Positions 21,702-33,502 of a stretch of DNA of 64,000 nucleotides are shown piece after piece. Within the stretch, counting starts at the first letter, position 1. Each line of letters starts with the position of its first letter. Origin of the DNA: Celoporthe dispersa (taxonomy: Eukaryota; Ascomycota; Sordariomycetes; Diaporthales; Cryphonectriaceae); contig WAID01000009.1 of NCBI GenBank assembly GCA_016584495.1, positions 3,348,001 through 3,412,000 on the forward strand, given 5' to 3'. Made by a program: the position numbers and the translations under genes. Under the pieces are notes generated by a model, which was given only the letters and a program-made list of their open reading frames with translations, was not told the DNA's origin and made no database searches.

Positions 21702-22989
21702 CTAGTTCTTGTTGACATCACGAGCGTGACGGCGCTTCTTGCAGGACTTGGCAGCCGCAGTGCTGGTAGCCTCAGCAGCGGCGGAGGTGGTAGGTGTGAC
21801 AGCTGCAGAGGTAGAGACGGAGGCGGCGGCGGTGACGGCCTCCACAGAGGAGCTAGCGGCGGCGGCGGCGGAGGTGGCGGCAGCAGAGCTGACTGACGCA
21901 GGGGAGGTGGTAGCAGCGGCCGCCGCGGCGGAAGACGACGTAGCAGCGGCTGCAGTAGTAGCAGCAGAGTCAGAGCCGAAGGCCAGGGTAGGGCCGGGGA
22001 TGGGGTAGGTGCTGAAGTCGGTGTACTAAAGCAGAAGAAGAGAAGCGTATTAGTATATCCCCTTCATCTAATCTATAGTTGTTTTGGAAAGGAACGCTGA
22101 TGTATGAGGGGACTACTCACGAGGTTGAAGACAATTCCATCCTCATCCTCCGTGTAGAGGCTGGTGCCGAGGGTGCCATCGGGCAGCTCGGTACCGGAGC
22201 CGGTGACGGCCAGGTTCACGCACTGAGGGTAGTTCTGGGCACCATCGGTGTTCTCGGCGCTGTGGAGGGCGATGATCTCGTGGCGGAGGACGTAGTTGCC
22301 AGCCTTGAGCGAGGAGGGGATGGTGATGTCCCACGAGAAGCCGTTGGCGATGAGCGTGTCCGAGGCCCAGGTGCCTGGGTTGGAGCCGCTGACCAGGCCG
22401 CCCTCGTCGATCTTGATCCACTCCAGGGTGGCTGTTGTGGTGTTAGTACAAGACCTATCCTAGAGGTTGGGGTAAAGTTTCTTCATGAGGCACAGCAGAC
22501 TGATGACAGCTAACTACTTACTCTTGTCCACAGTTGTCGGATCTTCGGCCGATGCTATATACGTAATAACGGGACCGTGGTGCTTTAGAAGGATGAATCA
22601 GCAATCGCTTCGTGGTATGAGAAAAGGGTAACGCAACAGAAGTTGCTTCGGAAAGGTACAACATACAGAGTCGGGCCAGGTGTTCCAGGTGGCAGTGACA
22701 GTACCACCAGCAGCAACGGTAGCGTTGTTCAGCAGACCGTTGGTGGCGTCCTTGTGGCAGATGATGTCCGAGGTGCCAAAGGCATCAGGGGCAACGTAGC
22801 CGTTGTCAGAGGCGGACTCGGACCAGGCGATGAACTCGTTTCCAGTGTCCGTTCCTGCAGCAACTGCCCACTGCTCGTCAAAGCCGGCAAGGTGTCACCG
22901 CCGATGGTCCAGCTGGAGACGTAACCGTGGGCGGAGACGAGGCTGGCCCCGGCGGCCAGGGCAAGAACAGCAGGAGTCTTGGAAGGCAT
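21702..22989 (-). CDS. AA9 lytic polysaccharide monooxygenase (frame break in exon 1)
   Basis: Secreted copper enzyme oxidising cellulose or related glucans. Exons: 22989-22667, 22582-22522, 22431-22121 and 22025-21702. Signal peptide residues 1-20 ([16 protein letters not shown]) are cleaved before H21, the first histidine-brace ligand (HGYVSSW). [19 protein letters not shown] (second His), [10 protein letters not shown] and [10 protein letters not shown] (Gln and Tyr of the axial site) follow, closely like the Cel61A-type AA9 core. The last exon encodes an Ala/Ser/Thr tail and a basic end [11 protein letters not shown]; there is no CBM1. The frame changes near 22883-22888 (CCGGC). One missing G restores LPGFDEQW and a 339-aa protein; alternatively a 44-nt GTGACA...TGCAG intron (22898-22855) gives 324 aa. 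The family's usual spacing between the first His and the ...[10 protein letters not shown] segment favours the missing base. Confidence 0.9.
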
Positions 22990-23279
22990 CTTTGATTGGT
23001 GATAAAAGAGTTTATGTGTGTGGTGAAGGGGAAAAGGACACAAAAGCTGGACCTGGAGCAGTTTCAAGCACCGTCAAAAATGGTGTGTTGTTGATATGTT
23101 TTACCCGGCTGGCGGAATGAATGAATTTGACTGTAGTCAATACAGCAAGCGGGAAAGTAAAGAATGAAAAAGAATGGATCCCAAGGAACGTTCCTCGAAG
23201 AAAGAGAATGAATGTGGTGAGAATTGTCGACCTGAAGAGCAGGAGAAGCAGATCGAGAGAGATGCAGCCCCCAACCATT

Positions 23280-23287
23280 CTTATATC
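23280..23287 (-). promoter_or_regulatory. TATA-like box of the AA9 gene
   Basis: GATATAAG on the minus strand, about 290 bp before the LPMO ATG and followed by a long CT-rich leader. Position is plausible for a fungal core promoter with a long 5'UTR, but is supported only by the motif. Confidence 0.3.
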
Positions 23288-24240
23288 AAAATCTCAAACC
23301 TGCGGCCAGCCATCCAGGCCCCTTCGCCCTCCCGATAATTTCCTCCAACAAGTCTACAAGGCTACTACTACCACGGCAGGCTTTCGCTATGGGGGCACAA
23401 GGGGAAGCCACCTCCATCATGGACGCCCGGAGCCTGGAAGGAGTCGATGTGGGATGATGGAAATGAACGGTGCATGTTGAAGTCTTGGCGACAAGGTTGA
23501 CGAACAGTGTCGGACCTATCGCCCTGGGCAGAATAAACGCCAGTGGGGCCACCCCCGAGGTCCAGCCAGCTTGGGACCACTGTTTCAGTTTCAACAACTT
23601 TCTTGGGCGGCAATGCAACCTTGCGGCTGCTCGTGTTGGTTGTGCTGCCCCACGGCCCGCGTTCTTGCTGTGGCTCTCTCTTCTTGTCATCTGCCCTGCT
23701 CTGCTTAGGAGAAACCGCGTGGTTGATGGGAATAAGACCGGGCGCTTCACACATGCAAAACATAGGATCGGGCTTGAGAGAATAGAAAAGGAGGAGTCGT
23801 CAGCAGCCGAGGCGCGCCCGCATGAATCCATCCCATAGAGCTTAGAAACAAAAACGGTCTTGGCAAGTCCACTTTATATCCCGCTTATGTGCGCGAGCAC
23901 ACTATAGGCGAGAAAAGGAGACGATGCATGATGCCTGTCTGCCAAGTGAGTTTGAAACAGCCCCTAAGGAATATCATGGCCGGATCCTATCCTTCATAGC
24001 CATTCTTGGTAGCAAGGCGGCATGCATGCATGTCTGCTGTAATGCACAGGTCCCTCTTTCTCTCTTAAACAACCTGCACAGCCCGACACTTCGGCCCCAT
24101 CTCGATTGACTTTGTTCGTTTCGTCGATCTTGGGCCAGGGGCTTAGGCTCGTCCAGCCGCCCGCCCCAAGAGAAGCTTGGCTGGGTCATCCTGCAGAGTA
24201 CATACTATGTACATACATGACGCGAGAGAAGGAGAGGGGG

Positions 24241-24290
24241 CCAGTTTTTCCGCGTTGGGGTCACAATTCCGTCTTGGCGATATCCAGACA
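24241..24290 (+). repeat. 50-bp dispersed repeat, copy A
   Basis: Shares about 44 of 51 aligned positions with 26,493-26,543, including an exact core of 20 nt from ACAATTCC to GGCGAT. It lies at the left end of the AT-rich desert. Confidence 0.7.
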
Positions 24291-26492
24291 TAACTGAAAA
24301 TTACGTGCGGCGCTTCGTGACGCGCGGTGAACGAAAAAGTCCCCTTGGGCCTCTCCATATAAACCAGACATCCTTACAGACAGATGGATGCCAATCTCGG
24401 AATAATTTGACACTGTAAAATTCTTCTGCTGGAAGGGGGTTGGTTTATCACTGCTAGCTGCGCTACAGGAGAGAAAGAGACTTGTAATCTGTATTGTACT
24501 ATATAGGCAGGCCTCTAACTAAAGTATATCTGTTTATATAGTAGAAACAAGGTTATTCAAAGATTGTGCGGCTCAATGTAGGGTGGATCGAGATCCCCTA
24601 CCAAAGTGGAGAGAGGAGCCTTCACATGAACGGCGTAGTTCCAACGTGGATCGTTCTCATGGCAAAAATGAAGCAGGTATCATGATTGGTGGCCTAGTTT
24701 AAAAAAAAAAAAAGAGAAAATTAATTCACCTGAGAGCTGTGGGCTAGATTATTTAGATAGGCTATAGGCGCCGAGTCTTAGGGAGGCTGGTACGGAAACC
24801 CAACCCCCCCCCCCCCCGAAAGCATTAGCAGTGTCTCAAGTATTACTGAAACCCAACAGCTATTACTTACTCGTGATTTCAATGAGCACTGCTTCATAAT
24901 GTCAGCTTGACCACTTTATCACAGATGGATTTCTTGTTATCTATTCCGTTCAGCTACTTATAATGTATCCAAGTACGAAAACCAACCACTCATCCTCAGG
25001 TCTAATAATTAAAAAGAAATGGTTACATATATGTAAGGATTTGATAGCTATTTTCCAGCAAAGCGGAGACAATATTGCCATGTATGAAATTCTGCTACGA
25101 AATTACTCTCATGTACGAAAAATCAACAATGCTGGTCATAGCTTATAGAACCTTCAATTATCCTATCACATTTTTGTAAACTGGATTCTCGAGCTGCCTT
25201 CCTCTCTACCAGCTCAAGACTTTCTTAAGCCATGCCGTCTAGCGAAAGTGCTAGAAGACAAATGCTTTTTTCTTTCACTGACGGCTGAATAACAGGCCTG
25301 CAGGCTCACGCTCAGCATCATCGGGTTCTTCATGCCAGAAATACATATTTCCATAATTTGCCAATGTTTTGTTCCTGCAGATCCTCTTCTACTGAGCTAT
25401 ATCATGCGCTGTATCCAAGGTGAAAACCCGACTGCCATCTCGCCAACCAGACGATGACTTGTAAGTATTCATTGCAGGAGGCACTTTGTCCGGTGATCAC
25501 ATGCAGGCGACCTGAGCTTTGGTTCTCAGATATTACATAAGTACTCCGATTGCGTGCACATATGATGCGCGTGACGTCCTAGATTTTAATATCTCCCTCA
25601 AAGATGGCCATGCTCTTATGCACATCTCATCGCGGCTTCAGATGCAATTTTCGCCATGCTACCCTCTCACTATGAAATTTGACGAAGTCCGAAGACCAAA
25701 GGCTTTTGGAAGCCAAAAAAATACGAAGCTCTATTTCCCTTTACTGAAAACTTGTGATCCCATCCCTTGAGCCAGTCTTGCTAGAATCGACCAAATACCC
25801 ATTTTTTCATCTCACGTATCTGTATTCAAGTACGAAAAAAGTATGCATTATCCCCTATGGGAGAGCATCTGCAGGTTGCGTTCTTCTGATTCCAGCTTAT
25901 CAATGTCATACCTTAGCCAATGTTAGAGTCTGCGCATTCTAGCAGTGTCAGTTCTTTTGTACTTGCTTCGAAAGTGGGCGCCCATTTCTAGGCAATGTAT
26001 CCTACCTATAGAAAGCCTATAGAAATGACTAGAACAAATTTGTTGCGCTCATGATGCTTGTCATTGTATCGGAACAAGGGCTTAAGACAGGTATTATGGC
26101 GAGACAGGTCTATATGCATCTTCTAAGCTCTGAGCCTGTCAAAGGCGACATCGCAATGTAAGACTATCAACCAAAATTAAAGAAACACCAGTACAAGCCG
26201 AATTTCCGACGTGCTAACTGCTAAGGTAGTAGTAGACTTCTCAATATCGGCCGTGGTGTTTACCTCTGAAGCAGCTCGAAATGACTCCTTCGATGACTTC
26301 TCAGCGGTCCCCACTGGTCGCCTCTTTGCGCTCCTCGCGGCCCTCTTTGCCATTTCCCTCGCACGCGGCTCCGTGGTCATGTTCTCGATCCGTGCCGCAG
26401 CCTTCTCTATCTCGTGCTGCTTAGAGAAAACGTTTTCGAGGCGATGTCTAGCTCTTGGCAGCGCACAGGATACAAGTATGCCACAACCCATG

Positions 26493-26543
26493 CCAGTGTT
26501 TTTCGTGTTGGGGTTACAATTCCGTCTTGGCGATAAACAGACA
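26493..26543 (+). repeat. 50-bp dispersed repeat, copy B
   Basis: Direct copy of 24,241-24,290. Several differences are C in copy A and T here (TTCC/TTTC, CGCG/CGTG, GTCA/GTTA), as expected if this copy suffered C-to-T mutation. Confidence 0.7.
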
Positions 26544-26627
26544 GCGGGAGGCCGTTCCCAGTCCCGTGAGATGAACTCAGCTTAATGGAATATATATACA
26601 CATATGTACTATACATGACGGCATCTA

Positions 26628-28092
26628 TCAAGCCCCGCTCTTGGAGACCTGCTCAGCCCATGCCGTCTTCTCCTTCTTCAGCTCCCTCCTGACATACCAG
26701 ATGGTGCACAACGACCACACGCCTGCCCACCCAAACGGCACCGACCAGCCGATGCTGTAGGCCGCATCGTCGCTGACCGTGAAGATGAGGATCATGCAGA
26801 CAACCGCCATGCCCTCGGCCCCGACCGCCCAGAAGACACCCAGCTGACGAAGCATGCTCCTGAAGACGTGGCTGGCCTCATACCTCCTGTTGAGGGCCTC
26901 TCGAAAAGCCGTGCCCCCCGAACCGTCCACGGCAACCACGTCCTCGATGATTGTATATATACATGGGCGTAGCTGGGCGCCCTTTGGTATCGAAGACATG
27001 CGAATGGGTGCTGGAACGCGGAAGAGGCGAAGGGTGTCGACGAGAAGCAGCTCTGTGCCGAACGTGAACAGCATCGTGGTCAGAGGTACCGAGAGGAGCC
27101 GGATGGGTGGCCAATACTGGCAAGTGCCTCTGAGATAAAAGAGTTAGCATGGCTGTGCATCTCCCTGACCGGATATTCTAAGCTGCGGCTTACATGATCA
27201 GCTCGAGCATGATGATGATCCAGGCAAGAGAATAGTTCCAGTGGAAGAGGTCCAGGTACCACCTCCTGGCGCCTATGACGCGGCAGGTGCTGTTTTTCTT
27301 GTACAGCCTCCAGAAGCGAACAAAGTACTCGACGATGCTGGCTCCTCCGATGGCCGCGGTGACGATGGAAAAGACAGCATTGGCTGAGAGCACCTCGCCC
27401 TTGTGTGTTGGGGTGTTGGCACCGGGCCCGACGCCATACCAGAGCCCAAAGTAGAGGGCGATGGGCATCACCACGGAGTCGAATACGATGAAGGACCAGA
27501 ACACGAAGATGGCCCTCTTGCGCGTGTGCAGGGTGTAGTTCAATGGCGGAGGTTCTGGCTCAAGCAGTTCTGGTGTCGACCCACCAGGGCCGGCTACGCC
27601 TCCTTCCTCAGGACTCGTGGTGGCTCCTGCCCCTTGTCTAGCTGGTATCTCCTCCTGGTGACTGGAGAACCGCCTTGTCATGGCCAGGCTGGGCCGACCA
27701 AAGGGCCCATCGAACCGCCTGTTGAACTCGGCACTCGACCGGACTGCCCTCTGGCTGTCCGTACGCGTCGTGGTCGGGGCATGGACGGGTGGTAGATGCT
27801 GTGGCTCGGAGTTGCGGCGTTGCTGGTCGAGGATCGGTACGCTGTTGGATCTCTCCTCGGCCTTATTGTTGTTGTTTGGGTTCCATTTTCGGTTACTCCA
27901 CGAGACAGGAGGACGCCTGACATCGAGAGAATGGCGACCAAAGCGACTAGGCTTCAGGTCCGAGTGTAGGCTTGCCCGAGGCGGCCTTTCTGTCTCTGCC
28001 TCTCCACCGCTATTCGATGTGGCTCCACCGCCATCTGCTGGTGAAGCCGTGGATGAGGAGGCTAGTGGCTCGTCTCCCAAGTGGCTTGCCAT
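26628..28092 (-). CDS. Multi-spanning integral membrane protein, function unknown
   Basis: About 466 aa in two exons (28092-27194 and 27129-26628; donor GTAAGC after ELI, acceptor TCTCAG). Residues 1-185 are a hydrophilic, Ser/Pro/Arg-rich cytosolic-type head. About seven hydrophobic segments then follow: AIFVFWSFIVFDSVVMPIAL, FSIVTAAIGGASIVEYFVRF, SLAWIIIMLELII, LLSVPLTTMLFTFGTELLLV, QLGVFWAVGAEGMAVVCMIL and SVPFGWAGVWSLCTIWYV. A short charged tail ends the protein. No transporter or enzyme signature is visible. It resembles the many uncharacterised fungal integral membrane proteins with a disordered N-terminus; nothing nearby suggests a role. Confidence 0.83.
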
Positions 28093-29877
28093 CCTGGGTC
28101 ATAGAATTCGAGGTCCAATTGGGCGTAGATAGAACGGGTTGTAGAGGTGATCTCTGCAGTACAGCTAGGGGAGGACCACAAGAGTCCGTACCGAGATGAT
28201 CGATGGTAATTTGGGGAACGATCCTTGGATGGAAAAGAAAGAAGAACAAGAAATAAACACGGAGGAGGAATATCAAGCCATGTTTGAGGAAAACGTGATA
28301 CGGGGTCATCAGAAGATGCAGTGACGGAATAGTGACCACAGCCAAGAGCAGCCAAGAAGGCCACTTGCTGGAACAAACACTTGTAAGCTCCCCCCTGAAC
28401 TAGTAAAGAACGGCTTTCAGAAACGAAAGACTTGCCTGCTGAACGCTGTGGAAGGAGTGATCTTCCCATGTAGGCAGCGAGGGAGGGATGAGGTCATACA
28501 GCAAGTCGCAGCAGTCCGCGTAACCACAACTTTGAGCAGGGTGTGATGTCATACCCGCCTGGACCCACCTTGTATGCCACCCTCTATTTTTTTCCCCCGC
28601 CCCTCGCCTATCCCAAGGGCGATCGTCGGCGCCGGTGAGGGAGGAGACAGGAATGGCGGACTAGGAGATATGATTTGCCAGTTCACCATCTGGGCCTCCC
28701 CTTCGTCTTCCTCCCCTTCCTCTCCTTTAAATTAGAACATTTAGCACTGGTAGGTTGGTCCAGAAACGTTGACGCTATCCGGACTGACAGCAGCTTAAGT
28801 GGCTGATCAGGGTATCGCGCCAGTGCGAGCCGAGCCTCTGGAACTGGCGCAGTACCCCTGGACCCTGGCCCGGATCAAACACCACACTGCAACCATGCTA
28901 TCATAGTACATACCATGTAGCACTGGCACTATGTATGTCGATACTGCATGATGATTTGGCATTCTGAGACCTGTGGCGGCTCAATTATTGATCCAGAGTA
29001 GCTCTGGATGGCGCTGGGAGTGTCAGCTCTGTGATGCAACAAATAGTGACGAACAATCCTGGACGGAGTCGCACTCGGTACACCCTGTCAGGCTAAGCTG
29101 CTGGCTAGAGGGAAAGGGAGGCACCACCTGGAAGGGCGGCACCACCTGGAACACCCGGCTAGACACTAAAAGCACACTATACCCTACGGGAGGATCCTGC
29201 CCAGAGGAATCACTTGCGATGTCTCCAACCCAACCCCGATCTTGATCACAGAACTCTGTCGCCATGGCTGGAATCCATCCCTCTGCGAGAATCCTCCCAG
29301 AGCACTTTGGAGGTGTCGACACACCTGCGCCATGCCGTTTCCAGTGGCCAGGCGGATGACGAGTGATCACTACCAGACCGAATCACCACCGCTCCTCCCC
29401 ACCCTCCCCCCTCGCTCACAACCACGAATCTGCAGAAGCTGGCGGAGTATGACCACCACAACAAGGCGCTGGCGTCTCAGCTGCCATCTGCATCGCCTGC
29501 TCGGCTCCAACGATATGAGCACATGGCTGGCAACAGGGCAAGTCACATGTTGCGGGTGCCGTTGCGACGACGCGTCTTACCCCCCCCCCCCCTTGGGCGG
29601 GCCTGGCGTTGCAAGAAACGGAAGCTGCAAGTACCTTATGTAGGATCTGCCGGCGCACAATGTTACCACACCTGCAGTGGCCATACCGATCGCCCACAAA
29701 ACCTGGTAGATCTGGGTACATACAGGCCCCCTGAGGCATCGGGAATAAGAGGCCTCGTCCCCACATTATAGAAACCCCTGACAGTGACAGGGCACATCTT
29801 CCAGTCGCCTCGACCCCATCCGCCTCAGTGGAAGAGTCACGATACGCCAGAGAGCCCAATCCGGATTATCACTCGCC
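28093..29877. other. Divergent intergenic region
   Basis: About 1.8 kb between the start of the membrane protein (-) and the DUF2235 gene (+), so it should carry both promoters. It has a direct repeat GGCACCACCTGGAA (29,130 and 29,145) and a C run at 29,580-29,592. I see no gene. Confidence 0.45.
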
Positions 29878-31983
29878 ATGGAAGGAACAGGGGCACGAAC
29901 AGGAGCAGCAGTTCAGGGCACCTTCTCCAGGTCCAAGAAGAGGATCTTCTTGTGCTGTGATGGGACGTGGGAGAACTCCACCGGGCCGAGTGTGCAGCCA
30001 CTGACCAACGTGACGAGGCTGTCTAGATGCCTCAAGCAGATCTGTACAGACGGCACCCATCAGATCATCTACTATCACCCGGGCGTGGGCACGGGTGGCC
30101 GGCTGAACGCCATCGCGGGGGGGGTCTTGGGCATAGGCCTTGGAGCGGTGCGTCTAGCATGAGGGCGCTTCCTCTCATGGCTGGGACTCATATGCTGACG
30201 TTGCAGATATCAAGGACATTCGCGAGGCATACAACTATCTCTGCACCAACTACGTTGATGGCGATGACATTGTGCTCATCGGCTTTTCGAGAGGAGCCTT
30301 CACGGCGAGGTCGACAGCAGACCTCATCGCCTCGATCGGACTGCTGAACATCGAGGGCATGACCAACTTCTATCCCATCTTCGAGGACTACGAAAACATG
30401 GCAGATGAGCACAGGAGCGATGAAGAATTCCTGGATGACTCGGCCAGGTTCCTCACCAAGTACAACGGAGAGAAGGGCAAGGCCAAGATCCTGTGGGAGA
30501 ACAAGCGCAAGGACGAGTACAGAGAGTGGCTCATAAGGGTAAGATGAGGGGCCGGGGGAGCACTCAAGAGATTTTGTCAGTACTAGAACTAAACCGGATA
30601 CAGAGACATTGGACTCGTAACACCTTCAAAGATGGCTCTGCCCTGATTAGGATCAAAGCCGTTGCTGTATGGGACACAGTAGGGTCACTCGGGATACCTC
30701 CCATGCCGGTCGTGGGAATCTACGGCTCTGCCTCTCAATAAGTACACCCCGACCCAACTCCTGGCGTCTCATGTCCTAACATGCCTTCCACGTGGAAGTT
30801 CACCAACACGCAGATCTCGAGCAAGGTCGAGTACGCCTTCCAGGCCCTGGCCATGGACGAACCTAGGAGCTCGTTCCGGCCTGCGCTGTGGGAGCGCCTC
30901 GAGGGAAACACGACGACATACCTCAAGCAGGTATGGTTTCCGGGGACCCACGCCAACATAGGTGGAGGGTGGTACGATCAGCAGATCGCATGCATAACAC
31001 TTGCTTGTGAGTGCTTCTCGTCAACGCACACACACAGCCAGCCAGGAGATTGGGTCTTACTGACAGCAGCACCCAGGGATCTGCGACCAGCTCACCACCC
31101 TCGGCGTCGAATTTGACCCTCACTCCCTTACCAGACTCTTCTACTCCTCCCTCCGCTACAGTGCCGCCCACCCGTACCCCTTCGTCCCGAGCCCGTCCTT
31201 CTTCATCCCGTCCTTCATCTGGTCCATCATGCTGCGGTATCGAGTCCCCATCCCCTGGGCCTTCTCACCCACGCCGTGTCCCCCGCCGAAAAGTACCCAA
31301 CGTATCGACCAGGCAGACTGTAGCGATGACGACCACCATCCCTGTGGCTCGCCGGAACAGCTCTGGGAGTTCAACGGCAGACCGTGGGGCTTGGGGCAGA
31401 CGCGCTACCCGAACAGCTGGATCGAGCTGGCGGGAGGTACGGTGGTCAGGAGGCCTGGGTGCTACATGAGGGTCGATCCGGACACCAACAAGGATACGAT
31501 AGAGCCGCTGCTAAACACAAACGAGAGGATCCATTCCTGTGTCAGGCTGAGGCTCCGGCTCGGGGGCATGAGCACAGATGACAGGCAGACGTGGCCGTGT
31601 GCTTCGCTGCTGGAGGACGATAGCCAAAGGGAAAAGCCGGTATGGAGATTAGAGAGGGCAGAGCCATCGGCCAGGGAGAACTGGACCGAGATGCGGCATT
31701 CTGGAGCTCTGAACTGGCAGATGACAAGAAGGACTATGACAGCAGAGAGGCGTACAACCTGAAGGATGGCGATGGGGACTGGAAGTGGGTCTTTGAGGAT
31801 GACGCCGTGATCAAGAACAGCACCGGCAAGACAGTCAGACCACTGACCGATGTGCTGCCTGAGGAGCCCCTGGTCGGCTACTGGGAACGCCATCTGTTGG
31901 CGCTGACGCGGGGCGAGCTGGATGATTGGAGGCTAGGGGAGGAAGGCGTCCCGGGGACGGTGAACGGGGGCAAATTCGTCTAA
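29878..31983 (+). CDS. DUF2235 (alpha/beta-hydrolase-like) protein
   Basis: About 590 aa. Proposed exons: 29878-30151, 30207-30538, 30604-30737, 30792-31006, 31077-31639 and 31729-31983. Family marks appear in order: KKRIFLCCDGTWENS near residue 20, IIYYHPGVGTG, the nucleophile elbow GFSRGAFTARS, IKAVAVWDTVGSLGIP, KFTNTQISSKVEYAFQALA, VWFPGTHANIGGGW and a C-terminal LPEEPLVGYWERHLLAL. Bacterial relatives (Tle1 effectors) are phospholipases; in fungi the substrate is not known. Three junctions are unusual. Exon 1 ends at a weak GTCTAG donor. The third intron (30738-30791) is ATAAGT...AC instead of GT...AG. The last frame change (31640-31728) is either an 89-nt intron with an A-rich acceptor or a 1-nt indel. 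The family call is secure; the exact model is not. Confidence 0.85.
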
Positions 31984-32857
31984 GGGACGGTTAGAAACAA
32001 GGACATACGCAAAGTGCACATTTTGGGTTGATTGTAGGAAGGTCTTAGGTCATGCGTTTGAAGGTCTCACTTAGGATCGTGGTAAGGCGTAATTATGGGC
32101 TGACTGCGTTCTGGATGGCCTGTGATCACTTCAACCTACACTTGATAATAATAACAAGAACAAGGACATTCATTGGTGTATCATAAACATGTACGGCTGC
32201 AGACAGCTTCATGGCGTCTATTAAGCCAGTCTAACTGTCATAATGTGACCATTCTGCCTGATCCATGGCTAGAATTCTTGTTGATTCCCAGTTCACACAT
32301 TTGGACGAGATTCACTAGCAATTAACATGAGAACCGAAACTTTGGACGTGATCCTACGTGGGAATGCTAACCTTTGCCAGCTGACAACTAATCCGTAGCC
32401 GAATGACACTTTTGGCCGTCGATGATAAGGCTCTGCGGCGGTGGCTGCCTAAGAAACTCTCCCCGGACCCCACAACGTTTTGCCACATCATCATCCATTT
32501 GACTCTTCTGGTGCAACTCCACGATCCGAGCCGCAGGCCCGCAGATCTAGTCTGTCGCCCACAGCTGCAGTGTAAAAATGCAGGAGAGCGAGAGGCTGGC
32601 CTGGCTCGAGAGCGGGTTTGCTTCTTGCCGGATAGGTAGAGGGAGTCTTTTTCTTTACCTACTGGGTCCTTAATACTAAGTAAATACCAAACACCGTACT
32701 CGGGTTCTAGGCATCCTTTTATTATACTTGAAGATGCCTGAAAGCGGGGTAAATGAATCACCCTCCCCCCCTCCCCCCCAGTTTCTACAGGTCATGGCTT
32801 ATTATTGCATGGAAGCTGTAGTATTGCAGGGGGCATAACTTTGTATACAAGCACACG

Positions 32858-32881
32858 TCTCTCTCTCTCTCTCTCTCTCTC
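32858..32881. repeat. (CT)n microsatellite
   Basis: Perfect dinucleotide run of about 24 nt in intergenic DNA. Confidence 0.95.
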
Positions 32882-33372
32882 GTTCAGATAGGCTTGTTTC
32901 ATTGTGTACAAGTTACGGACTAGTTTGGAGTATTTCCACGGGGGCCTCCACAGCATGCGGATGAACAGGCAGCCTTTGCGGACCTGCTGGGGTTTTTGGC
33001 CTAGAGCAGCCCATACCCGTTGGTCTCAGTCTATGCATACTAGCGCTGACTGGTGCGAGTGAGTGTGTTGGCATTATTTCTCTCCTGGATCAAGTACTCC
33101 ATATAGAAGTGCACTATGCAGGTTGCCGCCTTGGTCTGTGATCTGCGTCGTTGGTAGGACAAGTTTCTGGAGAAAGTCCACCTTCTAATGGAGGCAGCAG
33201 CACATTGTAACGAATCAGTTAACCATGAACCAGGCTGTGACTCACTTGACTATGTTGTACTCATCAGGCTGAGGCAGAGACTGTGGAAAGATAATGCCCG
33301 ATGTGCTGAGCAGATAAATAATTATGAGGCAGCCTATGACTTATTAATATGCATCACTAGTTGAGTTTTGGA

Positions 33373-33380
33373 TATAAATA
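33373..33380 (+). promoter_or_regulatory. TATA box of the AAA+ ATPase gene
   Basis: TATAAATA, 123 bp before the chosen ATG at 33503, followed by the CT-rich stretch and short leader typical of fungal core promoters. The ATG context is CACAATGG. Confidence 0.6.
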
Positions 33381-33502
33381 TAGCCTCTCTCCAGACATCT
33401 ACTTATTCTCTCATGTGTGTAATTAATCAATGCCATAGAGCTTCATCTCTCTCTCTCAGTGATCTTACTTCAAACCAAGTACAACGACATACTCTCATCA
33501 CA

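Larger units (their letters stand above)
22990..26627. other. Gene-poor, AT-rich region with short degenerate repeat
   Basis: About 3.6 kb. The first 900 bp are CT-rich LPMO promoter and 5'UTR. From about 24,400 to 26,200 the sequence is AT-rich, has no credible gene and contains poly-A and poly-C runs (24,701-24,713; 24,804-24,817). Two copies of a 50-bp sequence flank it (24,241 and 26,493). It looks like decayed repeat-derived DNA. Confidence 0.45.
31984..33502. other. Intergenic with (CT)n repeat; AAA+ gene promoter
   Basis: About 1.5 kb. It holds a (CT) run at 32,858-32,881 and, near its right end, the promoter of the AAA+ gene. No gene seen. Confidence 0.45.

Noticed and set aside
23286..23831. 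181-aa minus ORF upstream of the LPMO
   Set aside because: Lies in promoter DNA, low complexity, no start context or domain.
26177..26491. 104-aa minus ORF rich in Ala/Arg/Glu
   Set aside because: Low complexity, in the AT-rich desert beside a repeat copy; no splice or family support.
30738..30791. U12-type (minor spliceosome) intron
   Set aside because: The donor ATAAGT lacks the ATATCCTT consensus, so a U2-type AT-AC intron or a mutated donor is more likely.
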